From NCBI RefSeq assembly GCF_014268935.2, contig NZ_JABWRJ020000003.1, positions 186,001-250,000 of the forward strand: 64,000 nt of DNA, given 5' to 3'. The DNA is from Pseudomonas peradeniyensis (GTDB lineage: Bacteria; Pseudomonadota; Gammaproteobacteria; Pseudomonadales; Pseudomonadaceae). Position 1 is the first letter of the stretch. Every line of letters begins with the position of its first letter. Both the position numbers and the translations under genes were made by a program. Shown here in pieces: positions 28,343 to 37,064 of the stretch. The notes under the pieces are model-generated. The model searched no databases. It saw only the letters and a list, made by a program, of their open reading frames with translations, and had not been told where the DNA came from.

Positions 28343-29463
28343 CAGCCCATCTCCATGAAGAACAGCGCGGCCACCGCGTCCAGCACGATCACCACGAAGA
28401 TCGATTGCACCACGGCCGAGGTGGTGTGGGCGCCCACCGACTCGGCGCTGCCGCTGACCTTGAAGCCTTCCAGGCAACCGATGGCGGCGATCAGGAAGGC
28501 GAAGAACGGTGCCTTGGCCAGGCCCACCAGGAAGTGCTGCACGCCGATGTCGCTTTGCAGCAGCGAGAGGAACATGGCCGGCGAGATGTCCAGGGTCAGG
28601 GCGCAGACCACCGCGCCGCCGATCATGCCGCAGAGCATGGCGACGAAGGTCAGCAGCGGCAGCGCGATCAGCAGCGCCAGCACCCGTGGCACCACCAACA
28701 GTTCGATGGGGTTCAGGCCTAGGGTACGGATGGCGTCGATCTCTTCGTTGGCCTTCATCGAGCCGATCTGCGCGGTGAACGCGCTAGCGGTGCGACCGGC
28801 CATGAGGATGGCGGTCAGCAGCACGGCGAATTCACGCAGGAAGGAGAACGCCACCAGGTCGACGGTGAAGATGGTCGCGCCGAAGTCGGCCAGCACCGTG
28901 GCGCCGAGGAAGGCCACCACCGCGCCCACCAGGAAGGTCAGCAAGGCGACGATGGGCGCGGCGTCCAGGCCGGTCTGCTCGAGGTGCGCGACCACCGGCG
29001 TGACGCGCCAGCGGTGCGGCTGGAACAGGCGCAGGAACAGGGTCTGCAGGATCAGGCCGATGAAGCCCAGCACCTGGTTGGTGTCCTGCCACAGCTGGTC
29101 GACGGCGCGACCGATGCGTGCCAGCAGCAGGAGCAGCACCGGTTGCTCCGGCTCCTTGACCGGGATGCAGTAGTCCTGCACCGAGCAGTAGACGTTCTTC
29201 AGCAGCGCGCGGCTGGCATCGGGGAGTTCGTCGGTGCAGCGCGACAGGCGTTCGGAACCCAGCAACTCGGCCAGCAGCGAGGCGCCGGCGGTGTCCAGGC
29301 GGCCCAGCTGGCTGAGATCGACCTGGGTGTCATCGCCGTACTGGCTGCCCAGGCGCTCGCACTCGCGCTTGAGGCTGGCGTAGTGGGCCAGGGTCCAGTC
29401 GCCGACGATACGCAAGCGCGAGGGCTGCTCGGTGATGTCCAGGGTGGCGCTCGGGACGGTCAT
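28339..29463 (-). CDS. MlaE-family permease with N-terminal STAS-like domain
   Basis: Inner-membrane permease, about 374 residues, first of the four-gene MCE operon. Unlike MlaE of the mla operon, it has an extra N-terminal domain of about 100 residues with a STAS-like pattern (LRIVGDWTLAHYASLKRE, VDLSQLGRLDTAGASLLAEL), so the MlaB function appears fused. The MlaE part follows, with LVAFSFLREFAVLLTAILMAGRT split by ADFGATIF and the coupling sequence IGSMKANEEIDAIRTLG. I chose the ATG at 29463; ATGs at 29472 and 29490 are possible. Confidence 0.88.
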   Translation of the reverse strand: MTVPSATLDITEQPSRLRIVGDWTLAHYASLKRECERLGSQYGDDTQVDLSQLGRLDTAGASLLAELLGSERLSRCTDELPDASRALLKNVYCSVQDYCIPVKEPEQPVLLLLLARIGRAVDQLWQDTNQVLGFIGLILQTLFLRLFQPHRWRVTPVVAHLEQTGLDAAPIVALLTFLVGAVVAFLGATVLADFGATIFTVDLVAFSFLREFAVLLTAILMAGRTASAFTAQIGSMKANEEIDAIRTLGLNPIELLVVPRVLALLIALPLLTFVAMLCGMIGGAVVCALTLDISPAMFLSLLQSDIGVQHFLVGLAKAPFFAFLIAAIGCLEGFKVSGSAESVGAHTTSAVVQSIFVVIVLDAVAALFFMEMGW

Positions 29464-29532
29464 AGGCTCCATGCGTCTGACTGAGGGCATAGAGGCTGAT
29501 CATAGCGCAGCGGGCCGCTCCTACAGGATTAT

Positions 29533-30552
29533 TCAGCGAGCAGTATCGTCCACCACCTTGAAGCGCAACACACCAATCACCTGCCCGTCCTCGGTCAGCA
29601 CCCTCACCTGCCACTTGCCCACCGGATTGGGCGGGAAGTTCTGCTTGTGGGTCCAGGCGCGGTAGCCCTCCTTGCGCCCGCCATGGATATCCAGGGCGAT
29701 ACGGTCCACTTCCTTACCGTCGAGCTGCCACACATGGTAGATGCGCTCGTTCAGGCCACGGGGCGCGTTGATGGCGGTATAGGCGTACAGCCCACCGCTG
29801 CGGATGCGGCTGGCGGCCACTTCGTCCAGCGAGGCGCCCGGCTGGCGGTTGAGCACTTCGGTGCTGATCGCCACGTCGGTCATCCACAGCGTGGCCGGCG
29901 GCACCCAGGAGCGCAGCAGCCAGCCGCCGCCGCCGACCGCCAGGGTCACCAGCACCAGGGCCACGCCGCGGCGCCAGTTGTTGATCGGGAAGCTGCTGGC
30001 CAGGCTCGGGAACGACAGCACCATGGCGGCGATCAGCGCCAGCTTGAAGCTCTGCGCGGTGGTCAGGTGGAGGATGATCGGCAACGCCGTGAGCATCGCG
30101 GCGAACAGCGTCAGGGTGTGCAGCGCGAGGAACAGCCAGCGGCGTGGCGCCAGCCACTTGTGGTACAGCGGGTCGACGATCGAGATCAGCCCGGCGGCGC
30201 CGAGCAGGCCGGTGAAGATCAGTTGGCCGCTGTTCCAGGTGGTGGTGATGAAGAAGAACGGCAGGACGAAGAACAGGCTTTCCTGGTGGATCATCTGCGT
30301 CGCGAAGCGCAGCAGCGGCTGCGGGATCTCGCGCTTGAAGGTACGGGCGAACAGCTCGGTGAGGGTGTTCTCCAGCATCAGCCAGATCCAGCTGACCAGC
30401 ATGACGATGGCGATCCAGCTGGCCAGGCCGGCCTGGCGGTCGACCAGGATGAAACTGCCGATCCCCGAGAGGAAACCGTAGAGCGCGATGATGCCGGGAT
30501 AGCGTTTGAGCAGCTCGATGATGCGCAGGATGAAACTGGGGATCGGGGGCAT
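29533..30552 (-). CDS. DUF5924 membrane protein with DUF2914 C-terminal domain
   Basis: A 339-residue protein with about seven membrane helices (residues 15-215) followed by a soluble domain (about 230-339) of DUF2914 type, containing LNERIYHVWQLDGKEVDRIAL and GKWQVRVLTEDGQVIGV. Families of this kind are common in Pseudomonas and of unknown function; the C-terminal fold looks like a small beta-sandwich, on the periplasmic side by the helix count. It lies upstream of the MCE operon on the same strand (69 nt). Confidence 0.8.
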   Translation of the reverse strand: MPPIPSFILRIIELLKRYPGIIALYGFLSGIGSFILVDRQAGLASWIAIVMLVSWIWLMLENTLTELFARTFKREIPQPLLRFATQMIHQESLFFVLPFFFITTTWNSGQLIFTGLLGAAGLISIVDPLYHKWLAPRRWLFLALHTLTLFAAMLTALPIILHLTTAQSFKLALIAAMVLSFPSLASSFPINNWRRGVALVLVTLAVGGGGWLLRSWVPPATLWMTDVAISTEVLNRQPGASLDEVAASRIRSGGLYAYTAINAPRGLNERIYHVWQLDGKEVDRIALDIHGGRKEGYRAWTHKQNFPPNPVGKWQVRVLTEDGQVIGVLRFKVVDDTAR

Positions 30553-30586
30553 GGGTTTACAACAGGAAAAGGCGTGTTCGAGGCGT

Positions 30587-30642
30587 CGTGGGAGCGGGCT
30601 TGCCCCGCGATGACCTCATCGCGGGGCAAGCCCGCTCCCACG
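30587..30642. repeat. REP inverted pair
   Basis: CGTGGGAGCGGGCTTGCCCC and its inverse lie between the DUF5924 start and the M16 peptidase stop. Confidence 0.9.
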
Positions 30643-30674
30643 CAGACGCTGTTGGCCGACAGGATACCGCCGAA

Positions 30675-32081
30675 TCAGGGCTCCCGTGTAGCACCACTGG
30701 GGCGATTGGCCACCACGCGGCGCCGGCGGATCAGCCCCGCGGCCAGGATCAGCCCCAGCACCAGTGCCACCAGCCCATACAGTTCGTCATACCCCAGCAA
30801 CGGCTTCTCGATGCGCAGGTACCCCGGCTCCTTGAGCAGTTCACGCAGCGCCGCGTCGGCCTGCTTGAGGCTGACCTGGCGCAGCTGGCGCACCGGATCG
30901 GTGAAGCGCCCGTCCTCGTAGGCGTTCAGCGCCCCCCAGTAATAGTCGGCGAGCGCCGCGTTGCCCTGGGTGGTCCAGCTTTCCCGGGCAATCGCCGCCT
31001 CCTTGATCCGGGCGAAGGTGTCCGGGTCCAGGCCGTGCTTGCGCAGGTGGTCGAACAGCTCCCCGAGCACCTTCAGCGCCTCGTCGAGGTCCTGGCGCTC
31101 GAGGTCGGCATTGAGGCTGAGCATCCCGCTGTCGCCGAAGCTCTCGCGTTGCACCGATGGGCCATAGGACAGGCCGTGACGCAGGCGCAACTGGTCGTAC
31201 AGCGCCCAGTCCAGGTAACGCGAGAGCAGCTCGAGGGTCTGGTCGTGGCCCTCCTCCAGCGTCGGCTCGATGAACAGCCAGTGCAGCTTGATGTTGTCGC
31301 CCAGCCAGCCGCGGGTCAGGTCGCGGCGCTGCTCGGCCTGCTGGCTGATGCTTTCCAGGTTACGGCGCTCCCCGGGTTCGGTGGCCGGCAGCTCGCCGAA
31401 GGTACGTTCCAGGTAGGCCGGCAGCAGGCGGTCGAGGCCGCCGACGACGATCAGCGACATGTTGTTGGCCACGTACCAGTGCTCGCGCAGTTGCCGGACC
31501 TGCTCCAGGGTCATGTCGTCGAGGCTGGAGCGCTCGGGGCATTTCAGGCCCAGCTCGGTGGCCAGCTGGTCGCTGGCCGGGTGGCCGATGTCCTGGCGGT
31601 CGAGCCAGCGCTGCAGGCGGCCGTAGTGGCCGCCATCCTCGCGTTCGATGATCTTCTTCGCCGTGGCCAGCGCCTTTTCGTCGATGCGGGTGTCGCGAAT
31701 GATCGCAAGTAGCAGGTCGAGCACCTTGCGCTGGTTGCGCGCCGGGGCTTCGATGACGAAGGTGGTGTCGGCGCTGCTGGTGAAGGCGTTCCACTCCCCG
31801 CCCAGGGCCTGCATGCGCTCTTCCAGGCCGCCCTCGCCCGTCTCGTCGATCCCGCTGAACAGCAGGTGCTCGAGCAGGTGCGGCAGCTCGCGCTGGTCGC
31901 AGTCGAAGTCGTCCAGGCCCACGCCGACCACCAGGCGGATCGACACATGGTCGCGCTCGTAGCCGGACTTGAGGATCACCTGCAGGCCGTTGGGCAGCAG
32001 GTAGCCCTCGACCCGCGAGCGGTCGAGGGCGAGCGTGGGCAGGCTGAGGATCAGTAGGCAGGCGAACAACAGGCAACGCAT
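30675..32081 (-). CDS. M16-family zinc metallopeptidase, membrane-anchored
   Basis: A 468-residue exported peptidase with signal MRCLLFACLLILSLPTLA. The inverted zinc motif HxxEH is present as PHLLEHLLFSG, with the distal Glu probably in KKIIEREDGG; the second half keeps the family's R/Y motif (LRLRHGLSYG). It has one M16 N-plus-C unit (about 420 residues) and ends in a membrane helix (LYGLVALVLGLILAAGLIRRRR), so it should be tethered to the inner membrane facing the periplasm. It is 31 nt downstream of the Na/Pi symporter gene and probably co-transcribed. Confidence 0.88.
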   Translation of the reverse strand: MRCLLFACLLILSLPTLALDRSRVEGYLLPNGLQVILKSGYERDHVSIRLVVGVGLDDFDCDQRELPHLLEHLLFSGIDETGEGGLEERMQALGGEWNAFTSSADTTFVIEAPARNQRKVLDLLLAIIRDTRIDEKALATAKKIIEREDGGHYGRLQRWLDRQDIGHPASDQLATELGLKCPERSSLDDMTLEQVRQLREHWYVANNMSLIVVGGLDRLLPAYLERTFGELPATEPGERRNLESISQQAEQRRDLTRGWLGDNIKLHWLFIEPTLEEGHDQTLELLSRYLDWALYDQLRLRHGLSYGPSVQRESFGDSGMLSLNADLERQDLDEALKVLGELFDHLRKHGLDPDTFARIKEAAIARESWTTQGNAALADYYWGALNAYEDGRFTDPVRQLRQVSLKQADAALRELLKEPGYLRIEKPLLGYDELYGLVALVLGLILAAGLIRRRRVVANRPSGATREP

Positions 32082-32112
32082 AGGCGAGCTTCGGTCTCCG
32101 GGGTGTCTGGGC

Positions 32113-33771
32113 TCAAGGCTGGCGGGCTTCGTCCGGCACGCTGTCGAGCATCAGCCCGCCGGTGTCGGTGCCGCCCAGTACCACATAGGCACTGCTGCAG
32201 AACAAAGAGTTCAAACGCTTCATGTCGGCAATCAGCTCCAAGTGTAGCGAACTGGTCTCGATACTCTGCACCACTTTTCGTTGCAGGCGGCTGACATGGG
32301 CATGGGCCAGGCGCCGCTCCTGGGCGCGGAAGCGGCGTTTCTCGCGTAGCAGCTGGTGCGCGCTTTGCGGGTCGGCGCTGAGGAACACCGACAGGCCCAG
32401 GCGCAGGTTGGCCAGCAGCTGCTCCTGCAGGCCGGTCAGTTCCTCCAGGCCGACCTGGGAGAACTCCCGGCGCTGCGAGGTCTTCTGCTGCTGGACCTTG
32501 CGCAGCATGCGCTCGATCAGGTCGCTGGCCAGCTTGAGGTTGATCGCCAGCTCGATGATCTCCGCCCAGCGCCGGTTGTCCTGCTCGCCAAGATCCTCGC
32601 GGGGCATCTGCGCCAGGTACAGCTTGATGGCGTTGTACAGGGCCTCGGCGTCCTCGCCCAGGGCCCGCACCTGCTGCGGCATGGCGGTCTGGGTGCCGCG
32701 CAAGGCGCCGAGCATGGCTTCGAGCAGGCTGTCGACGATATCGCCCAGGCGCAGGGTCTCGCGCACGGCGTTGGCCAGCGCCAGGCTGGGGGTGTTCAGC
32801 GCGGTCGGGTCGAGGTGGCGGGGCTGGTGGTGGCCGTTGCCGTTGTCGCGCTCGGGCAGCAGGTAGTTGCACACCCTGCCCATGGGTTTGACCGTCGGCA
32901 GCATCAGCAGGCAGCGCAAGGTGTTGTAGAGCAGGTGGAAGCCGATCACCAGCTCCTGCGGGCTGAAGCTCAGGCTGTCCATCCACTCCACCAGAGGGTG
33001 CAGGACCGGGATGATCAGCAACAGGCCGACGATCTTGTACAGCAGGCTGCCCAGCGCCACCCGGCGCCCGGCGCTGTTCTGCAGGCTGGTGGTGAGAAAG
33101 GCGAGCAGGCCGCTGCCGATGTTGGCGCCGATCACCAGGCCGATGGCCACCGGCAGGCTGATCACCTCGGCACCGGCCAGGGTGGCGGTGAGCAGCACGG
33201 CGGCCAGGCTTGAGTAGGAGATCATGGCGAACAGCGCGCCGATCAGGGCGTCGAGCAGGATGTCGCCGGTCAGCGAGGCGAACAGTACCTTGACCCCCTG
33301 GGCATGGGTGATCGGCGCGGCGGCGTGGACGATCAACTGCAGCGCCAGGATGATCAGGCCCAGGCCGATGCCGACCCGGCCCAGCTGGCCGGCGCGGGTC
33401 TGCTTGCGCGAGAGGAAGAAGATCACCCCGAGGAAGATCAGCAGCGGTGACAGCCAGGACAGGTCGAAGGTCAGCACCCGCGCCATCAGCGCGGTGCCCA
33501 CATCGGCGCCGAGCATGATCGCCAGGGCCGGGGTCATGGCCATCAGGCCCTGGCCGACGAACGAGGTGACCAGCATGGCGGTGGCGTTGCTGCTCTGCAC
33601 CATGGCGGTGACCAGGATCCCGGCAATGAACGCCAGCGGACGCTTGTTCATGTTCTGGCCGAGCACCCGGCGCAGGTTCGAGCCGTAGACCCGCAGGATG
33701 CCGGTCCGCACGATATGGGTGCCCCACACCAGCAGCGCCACGGCGGAGAGCAGGTTGAGCAGGGTCAGCAT
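32113..33771 (-). CDS. Na+/phosphate cotransporter family protein with PhoU-like domain
   Basis: A 552-residue protein. The N-terminal half has the two inverted Na/Pi repeats with conserved QSSNATAMLVTSFVGQGLM and ISYSSLAAVLLTATLAG (the QSS and YSS motifs of the NptA/YjbB family). The C-terminal 200 residues are helical and PhoU-like (ALGEDAEALYNAIKLYLAQ, NLKLASDLIERMLRKVQ). It probably exports or imports phosphate in a sodium-dependent way; direction cannot be told from sequence. Confidence 0.88.
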   Translation of the reverse strand: MLTLLNLLSAVALLVWGTHIVRTGILRVYGSNLRRVLGQNMNKRPLAFIAGILVTAMVQSSNATAMLVTSFVGQGLMAMTPALAIMLGADVGTALMARVLTFDLSWLSPLLIFLGVIFFLSRKQTRAGQLGRVGIGLGLIILALQLIVHAAAPITHAQGVKVLFASLTGDILLDALIGALFAMISYSSLAAVLLTATLAGAEVISLPVAIGLVIGANIGSGLLAFLTTSLQNSAGRRVALGSLLYKIVGLLLIIPVLHPLVEWMDSLSFSPQELVIGFHLLYNTLRCLLMLPTVKPMGRVCNYLLPERDNGNGHHQPRHLDPTALNTPSLALANAVRETLRLGDIVDSLLEAMLGALRGTQTAMPQQVRALGEDAEALYNAIKLYLAQMPREDLGEQDNRRWAEIIELAINLKLASDLIERMLRKVQQQKTSQRREFSQVGLEELTGLQEQLLANLRLGLSVFLSADPQSAHQLLREKRRFRAQERRLAHAHVSRLQRKVVQSIETSSLHLELIADMKRLNSLFCSSAYVVLGGTDTGGLMLDSVPDEARQP

Positions 33772-33938
33772 GGTCGGGCCCCCTTTTCTTCTATGCCCCT
33801 GTGCGGGGCCAATGGGTGCGGCGGTGAGCCTGGCCCGGGGGTGGGCTGGTTTTTTCAGTGCTCACTGAAGCTTTAGTTGTTTTGCCTGGCTGGCGCCAGC
33901 TTGGCATGGGTGAAACATATTTGAAACACGGGTGGATT

Positions 33939-34052
33939 TGTAGGAGCGGCCTTGTGCCGCGAAAGGACCGCAGGGCGGTCCCGACAATCTTGCATGATGT
34001 CGAGATATTGGGGCTGCTACGCAGCCCATCGCGGCACAAGGCCGCTCCTACA
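33939..34052. repeat. REP inverted pair, second sequence class
   Basis: TGTAGGAGCGGCCTTGTGCC and its inverted copy are 64 nt apart and enclose GGACCGCAGGGCGGTCC and GGGCTGCTACGCAGCCC hairpins. The core GGCCTTGTGCCGCGAA differs from the GGGCTTGCCCCGCGA class. Confidence 0.88.
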
Positions 34053-34068
34053 GGGGGGCGTGGATGCG

Positions 34069-34093
34069 AAAAGGGCCCCGAAGGGCCCTTTTG
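34069..34093 (-). terminator. Intrinsic terminator after terC
   Basis: AAAGGGCCC-TTCG-GGGCCCTTTT read on the minus strand, 17 nt after the terC stop. Confidence 0.85.
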
Positions 34094-34109
34094 TACCGCG
34101 CTCCTGATC

Positions 34110-34880
34110 TTACTGACCCGGAATGTCCTTGCGCAGTTTCACCGGATCGTGTTCCTTGCCTTTCTTGCGCGCCAGCGCCGTGCGCATGCGGATGTTGATC
34201 GCTTCCACCGCCAGCGAGAAGGCCATGGCGAAGTAGACGTAGCCCTTCGGCACGTGAACATCGAAAGATTCGGCGATCAGCACGGTACCGACGACGATCA
34301 GGAACGAAAGTGCGAGCATCTTCAGCGACGGGTGCTTGTCGATGAAGTCGCTGATGGTGCCGGCGCAGAGCATCATCACCAGCACCGCGACGATGATCGC
34401 GGCGATCATCACCGGTACGTGGGAAACCATGCCCACCGCGGTGATCACCGAGTCCAGGGAGAACACGATGTCGATGATGGCGATCTGGATAATGGTGTAG
34501 AAGAACTTGCCGCCCGCGCCTTTCGGCTCGTCCGCACTTTCGTCCTCGCCTTCCAGGCCGTGGTAGATCTCCTGGGAGCTCTTCCACAGCAGGAACAGGC
34601 CGCCGAAGAACAGGATCAGGTCACGCCCGGAAATACCCTGGCCGAGCACATGGAACAGGTCGTCGGTCAGGCGCATGACCCAGGTGATCGACAGCAGCAG
34701 CATGATCCGCGTGACCATGGCCAGGGCAAGGCCGAAGATCCGCGTGCGCGGTTGCATGTGCTTGGGCATGCGGCTGACCAGGATCGAGATCATGATGATG
34801 TTGTCGATCCCGAGCACGATCTCAAGCGCGGTGAGGGTGAAAAAGGCAACCCAGATTTCCGGGCTGGTCAGCCATTCCAT
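34110..34880 (-). CDS. TerC/YjbE-family integral membrane protein
   Basis: A 256-residue protein of seven membrane helices. The conserved acidic motifs are TALEIVLGIDNIIMISIL near the N-terminus and IDIVFSLDSVITAVGM in the second half, which form the metal site in TerC-type proteins. The family includes manganese/calcium exporters and tellurite resistance proteins. I looked for a yybP-ykoY manganese riboswitch upstream and found only a terminator-like hairpin in the 72-nt gap, so metal regulation is not shown. Confidence 0.85.
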   Translation of the reverse strand: MEWLTSPEIWVAFFTLTALEIVLGIDNIIMISILVSRMPKHMQPRTRIFGLALAMVTRIMLLLSITWVMRLTDDLFHVLGQGISGRDLILFFGGLFLLWKSSQEIYHGLEGEDESADEPKGAGGKFFYTIIQIAIIDIVFSLDSVITAVGMVSHVPVMIAAIIVAVLVMMLCAGTISDFIDKHPSLKMLALSFLIVVGTVLIAESFDVHVPKGYVYFAMAFSLAVEAINIRMRTALARKKGKEHDPVKLRKDIPGQ

Positions 34881-34903
34881 GTGTATTCCTTCGAGCGGTA
34901 AAG

Positions 34904-34932
34904 GCCAAGCGCCCGGATTTCGGGCGCTTGGC
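34904..34932 (-). terminator. 12-bp perfect stem between CitMHS and terC
   Basis: GCCAAGCGCCCG and its exact complement enclose GATTT. On the minus strand the stem is followed by CTTTACC, a weak T-tract. It could end the CitMHS transcript or reduce read-through into terC. Confidence 0.65.
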
Positions 34933-34952
34933 GGTTGGATGATGCGCTTGTG

Positions 34953-36260
34953 TTACAGACTGCTGAACAGCGGGAAAGTCCCCAGCGCCAGCGCGCCGGC
35001 CATTATGCACAGGCACACCAGCACTGCCCACTTGAGGGTGAAGCGCTGGTGGTCGCCGAACTCGATGCCGGCCAGGGCCACCAGCAGGTAGGTGGAGGGT
35101 ACCAGCGGGCTGAGCAGGTGTACCGGCTGTCCGACGATCGACGCGCGGGCCATTTCCACCGGGGTGACGCCGTAGTGGCTGGCGAACTCCGACAGCACCG
35201 GCAGCACGCCGTAGTAGAAGGCGTCGTTGGACATGAAGAAGGTGAACGGCATGCTGACGATGGCGGTGATCACCGCCATGTACGGGCCGAACGCTTCCGG
35301 GATCACCGCCAGCAGGCTCTTGGACATGGCGTCGACCATGCCGGTGCCCGACAGGATGCCGGTGAAGATGCCGGCGGCGAAGATCAGCCCGCTGACGGCC
35401 AGCACGCTGGAGGCGTGGGCGGCGATGCGGTCCTTCTGCTGCTGCAGGCACGGGTAGTTGACGATCATGGCGATGCTGAAGGCGATCATGAACAGCACCG
35501 GCAGCGGCAGCACGCCGGCGATCAGCGCGACCATCAGCGCGGCGGTCAGGGCGCCGTTGAACCAGATCAGTTTCGGACGACGGGCCTCCGGGAACTGCGA
35601 CACGCTGATCTCGCTGTGGTCGATGTCGTCGGTCGGCAGGTGCAGCTCGCCCAGGCGGGCACGCTCGCGCTTGCCGTACCAGTAGGCGATGGCCAGGATC
35701 GCCGCCACGCCGAAGGCCATGGCCGGAATCATCGGCACGAAGATGTCCGACGGATCCACGTGCAGGGCGCTGGCGGCGCGGGCGGTGGGGCCGCCCCACG
35801 GGGTCATGTTCATCACCCCGCCGGCGAGGATGATCAGGCCGGCCATGATCCGTGGGCTCATGCCCAGGCGGCTGTACAGTGGCAGCATGGCGGCGCAGCA
35901 GATCATGTAGGTGGTGGCGCCGTCACCGTCGAGGGACACCACCAGGGCCAGCACCGCGGTGCCGACCGAGACTTTCAGCGGGTCGCCCTTGACCAGCTTG
36001 AGGATCCTGCGCACGGCCGGGTCGAACAGGCCGGAGTCGATCATCAGGGCGAAATAGAGAATGGCGAACATCAGCATCACGCCGGTGGGCGCGAGCTTGC
36101 TGATGCCTTCGAGCATCATCGGGCCGATCTTGGCGGAAAAACCACCGAACAGGGCGAACAGGATCGGTACCAGGATCAGCGCGATCAAGGCCGACAGGCG
36201 CTTGGTCATGATCAGGTACATGAAGGTGATGACCATGGCGAAGCCGAGGAAGGTCAGCAT
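34953..36260 (-). CDS. Citrate-metal:proton symporter, CitMHS family
   Basis: A 435-residue transporter with about 12 membrane helices, starting MLTFLGFAMVITFMYLIMTK. Features of the CitMHS family include DGDGATTYMICCAAMLPLY, NMTPWGGPTARAAS (the re-entrant substrate loop) and SNDAFYYGVLPVL. It takes up citrate complexed with Mg2+ or Ca2+. It is on the same strand as terC but separated by a hairpin. The 267 bp upstream, shared with the GFA-family gene, show no clear operator. Confidence 0.9.
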   Translation of the reverse strand: MLTFLGFAMVITFMYLIMTKRLSALIALILVPILFALFGGFSAKIGPMMLEGISKLAPTGVMLMFAILYFALMIDSGLFDPAVRRILKLVKGDPLKVSVGTAVLALVVSLDGDGATTYMICCAAMLPLYSRLGMSPRIMAGLIILAGGVMNMTPWGGPTARAASALHVDPSDIFVPMIPAMAFGVAAILAIAYWYGKRERARLGELHLPTDDIDHSEISVSQFPEARRPKLIWFNGALTAALMVALIAGVLPLPVLFMIAFSIAMIVNYPCLQQQKDRIAAHASSVLAVSGLIFAAGIFTGILSGTGMVDAMSKSLLAVIPEAFGPYMAVITAIVSMPFTFFMSNDAFYYGVLPVLSEFASHYGVTPVEMARASIVGQPVHLLSPLVPSTYLLVALAGIEFGDHQRFTLKWAVLVCLCIMAGALALGTFPLFSSL

Positions 36261-36527
36261 GGCGGTACTCCAGGCGTGGCGCGGCGAAAGGAAGGACGAT
36301 TCGGGCGGATCAGCGCGTCAGGCGCTGCGCGAGGAGCAGGCGGAGGGGTACTGCGAAAAGGCGGGCACAGGAAAACATCAGAATCACCATTGTTGTTGTT
36401 GATTGGGCCGGGCGCGGAAGTTTCCGGGTGCCCTGGCTGACCGGTCTGCTGCCGGTGGTGGCGCTATCCTATGTGGGCAAGCTTTCAGCCAGCTTTCGCC
36501 TGCGCTCAGGCGACGGGAGGTCGTTCG

Positions 36528-36929
36528 ATGGTGGATGTCGTGGAAGGCGGGTGTCATTGCGGGGCGTTGCGCTACCGGCTGCAGGCCGATCTGGGCGATG
36601 TCGCCCATTGCCATTGCTCGATCTGCCGGCGGGTCAGCGGCGGCACGCTGGTGACCTGGGTCACCCTGCCCCTCGCGGGTTTCCAGTGGCTGACGGGCTC
36701 GCCCCAGCGCTACATGGCGCCGCAGAGCTGCAGCCGGTATTTCTGTGGCAACTGCGGGGCGCATGTGGCGCTGGTGACCGCGCATAGCCCTGAAACGATC
36801 GATGTGACGGTGGCGACGCTGGATCATCCCGAGCGGGTGCCGGCCAATCGGCACATCTGGGTGGGGAGTCGGCTGCCGTGGTTGCAAGTGGATCAAGGGT
36901 TGCCGGAGGAGGACGAGGAAAGCCCCTAG
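36528..36929 (+). CDS. GFA-family (CENP-V/GFA) zinc protein
   Basis: A 133-residue protein of the glutathione-dependent formaldehyde-activating enzyme family. The start at 36528 (MVDVVEGGCHCGALRYRLQ) follows GGAGG by 9 nt. Zinc ligands are arranged as GGCHCG, AHCHCSICRRVSGG and FCGNCGAH, giving the two metal sites of the fold. Most members act on small S-linked adducts or have no known reaction; the true substrate is unknown. It stands alone between CitMHS and a REP pair. Confidence 0.88.
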   Translation: MVDVVEGGCHCGALRYRLQADLGDVAHCHCSICRRVSGGTLVTWVTLPLAGFQWLTGSPQRYMAPQSCSRYFCGNCGAHVALVTAHSPETIDVTVATLDHPERVPANRHIWVGSRLPWLQVDQGLPEEDEESP

Positions 36930-36935
36930 GGCTTT

Positions 36936-37044
36936 ATCGCGGGGCAAGCCCGCTCCCACGAATGAAACCATGAGCCATCGCCGGGAAGGCCCTCTCCCAC
37001 AAAGGCCATCATGAATTGTCGTGGGAGCGGGCTTGCCCCGCGAT
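36936..37044. repeat. REP inverted pair, wide spacer
   Basis: ATCGCGGGGCAAGCCCGCTC and the inverted copy at 37020-37044 are 59 nt apart, between the convergent GFA and DUF4105 genes. The spacer contains a degenerate half unit (CATCGCCGGGAAGGCCCTCT). Confidence 0.88.
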
Positions 37045-37064
37045 GGCGGCTGACTTGCCAGGCG

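Larger units (their letters stand above)
33772..34109. other. Intergenic region between Na/Pi symporter and terC
   Basis: This 338-bp gap holds the upstream region of the Na/Pi gene, a widely spaced REP pair of the GCGGCACAAGGCCGC class, and the terC terminator. No reading frame looks like a gene. Confidence 0.6.

Noticed and set aside
34881..34952. yybP-ykoY manganese riboswitch before terC
   Set aside because: The gap is only 72 nt and is filled by a simple 12-bp hairpin; no riboswitch core is present.
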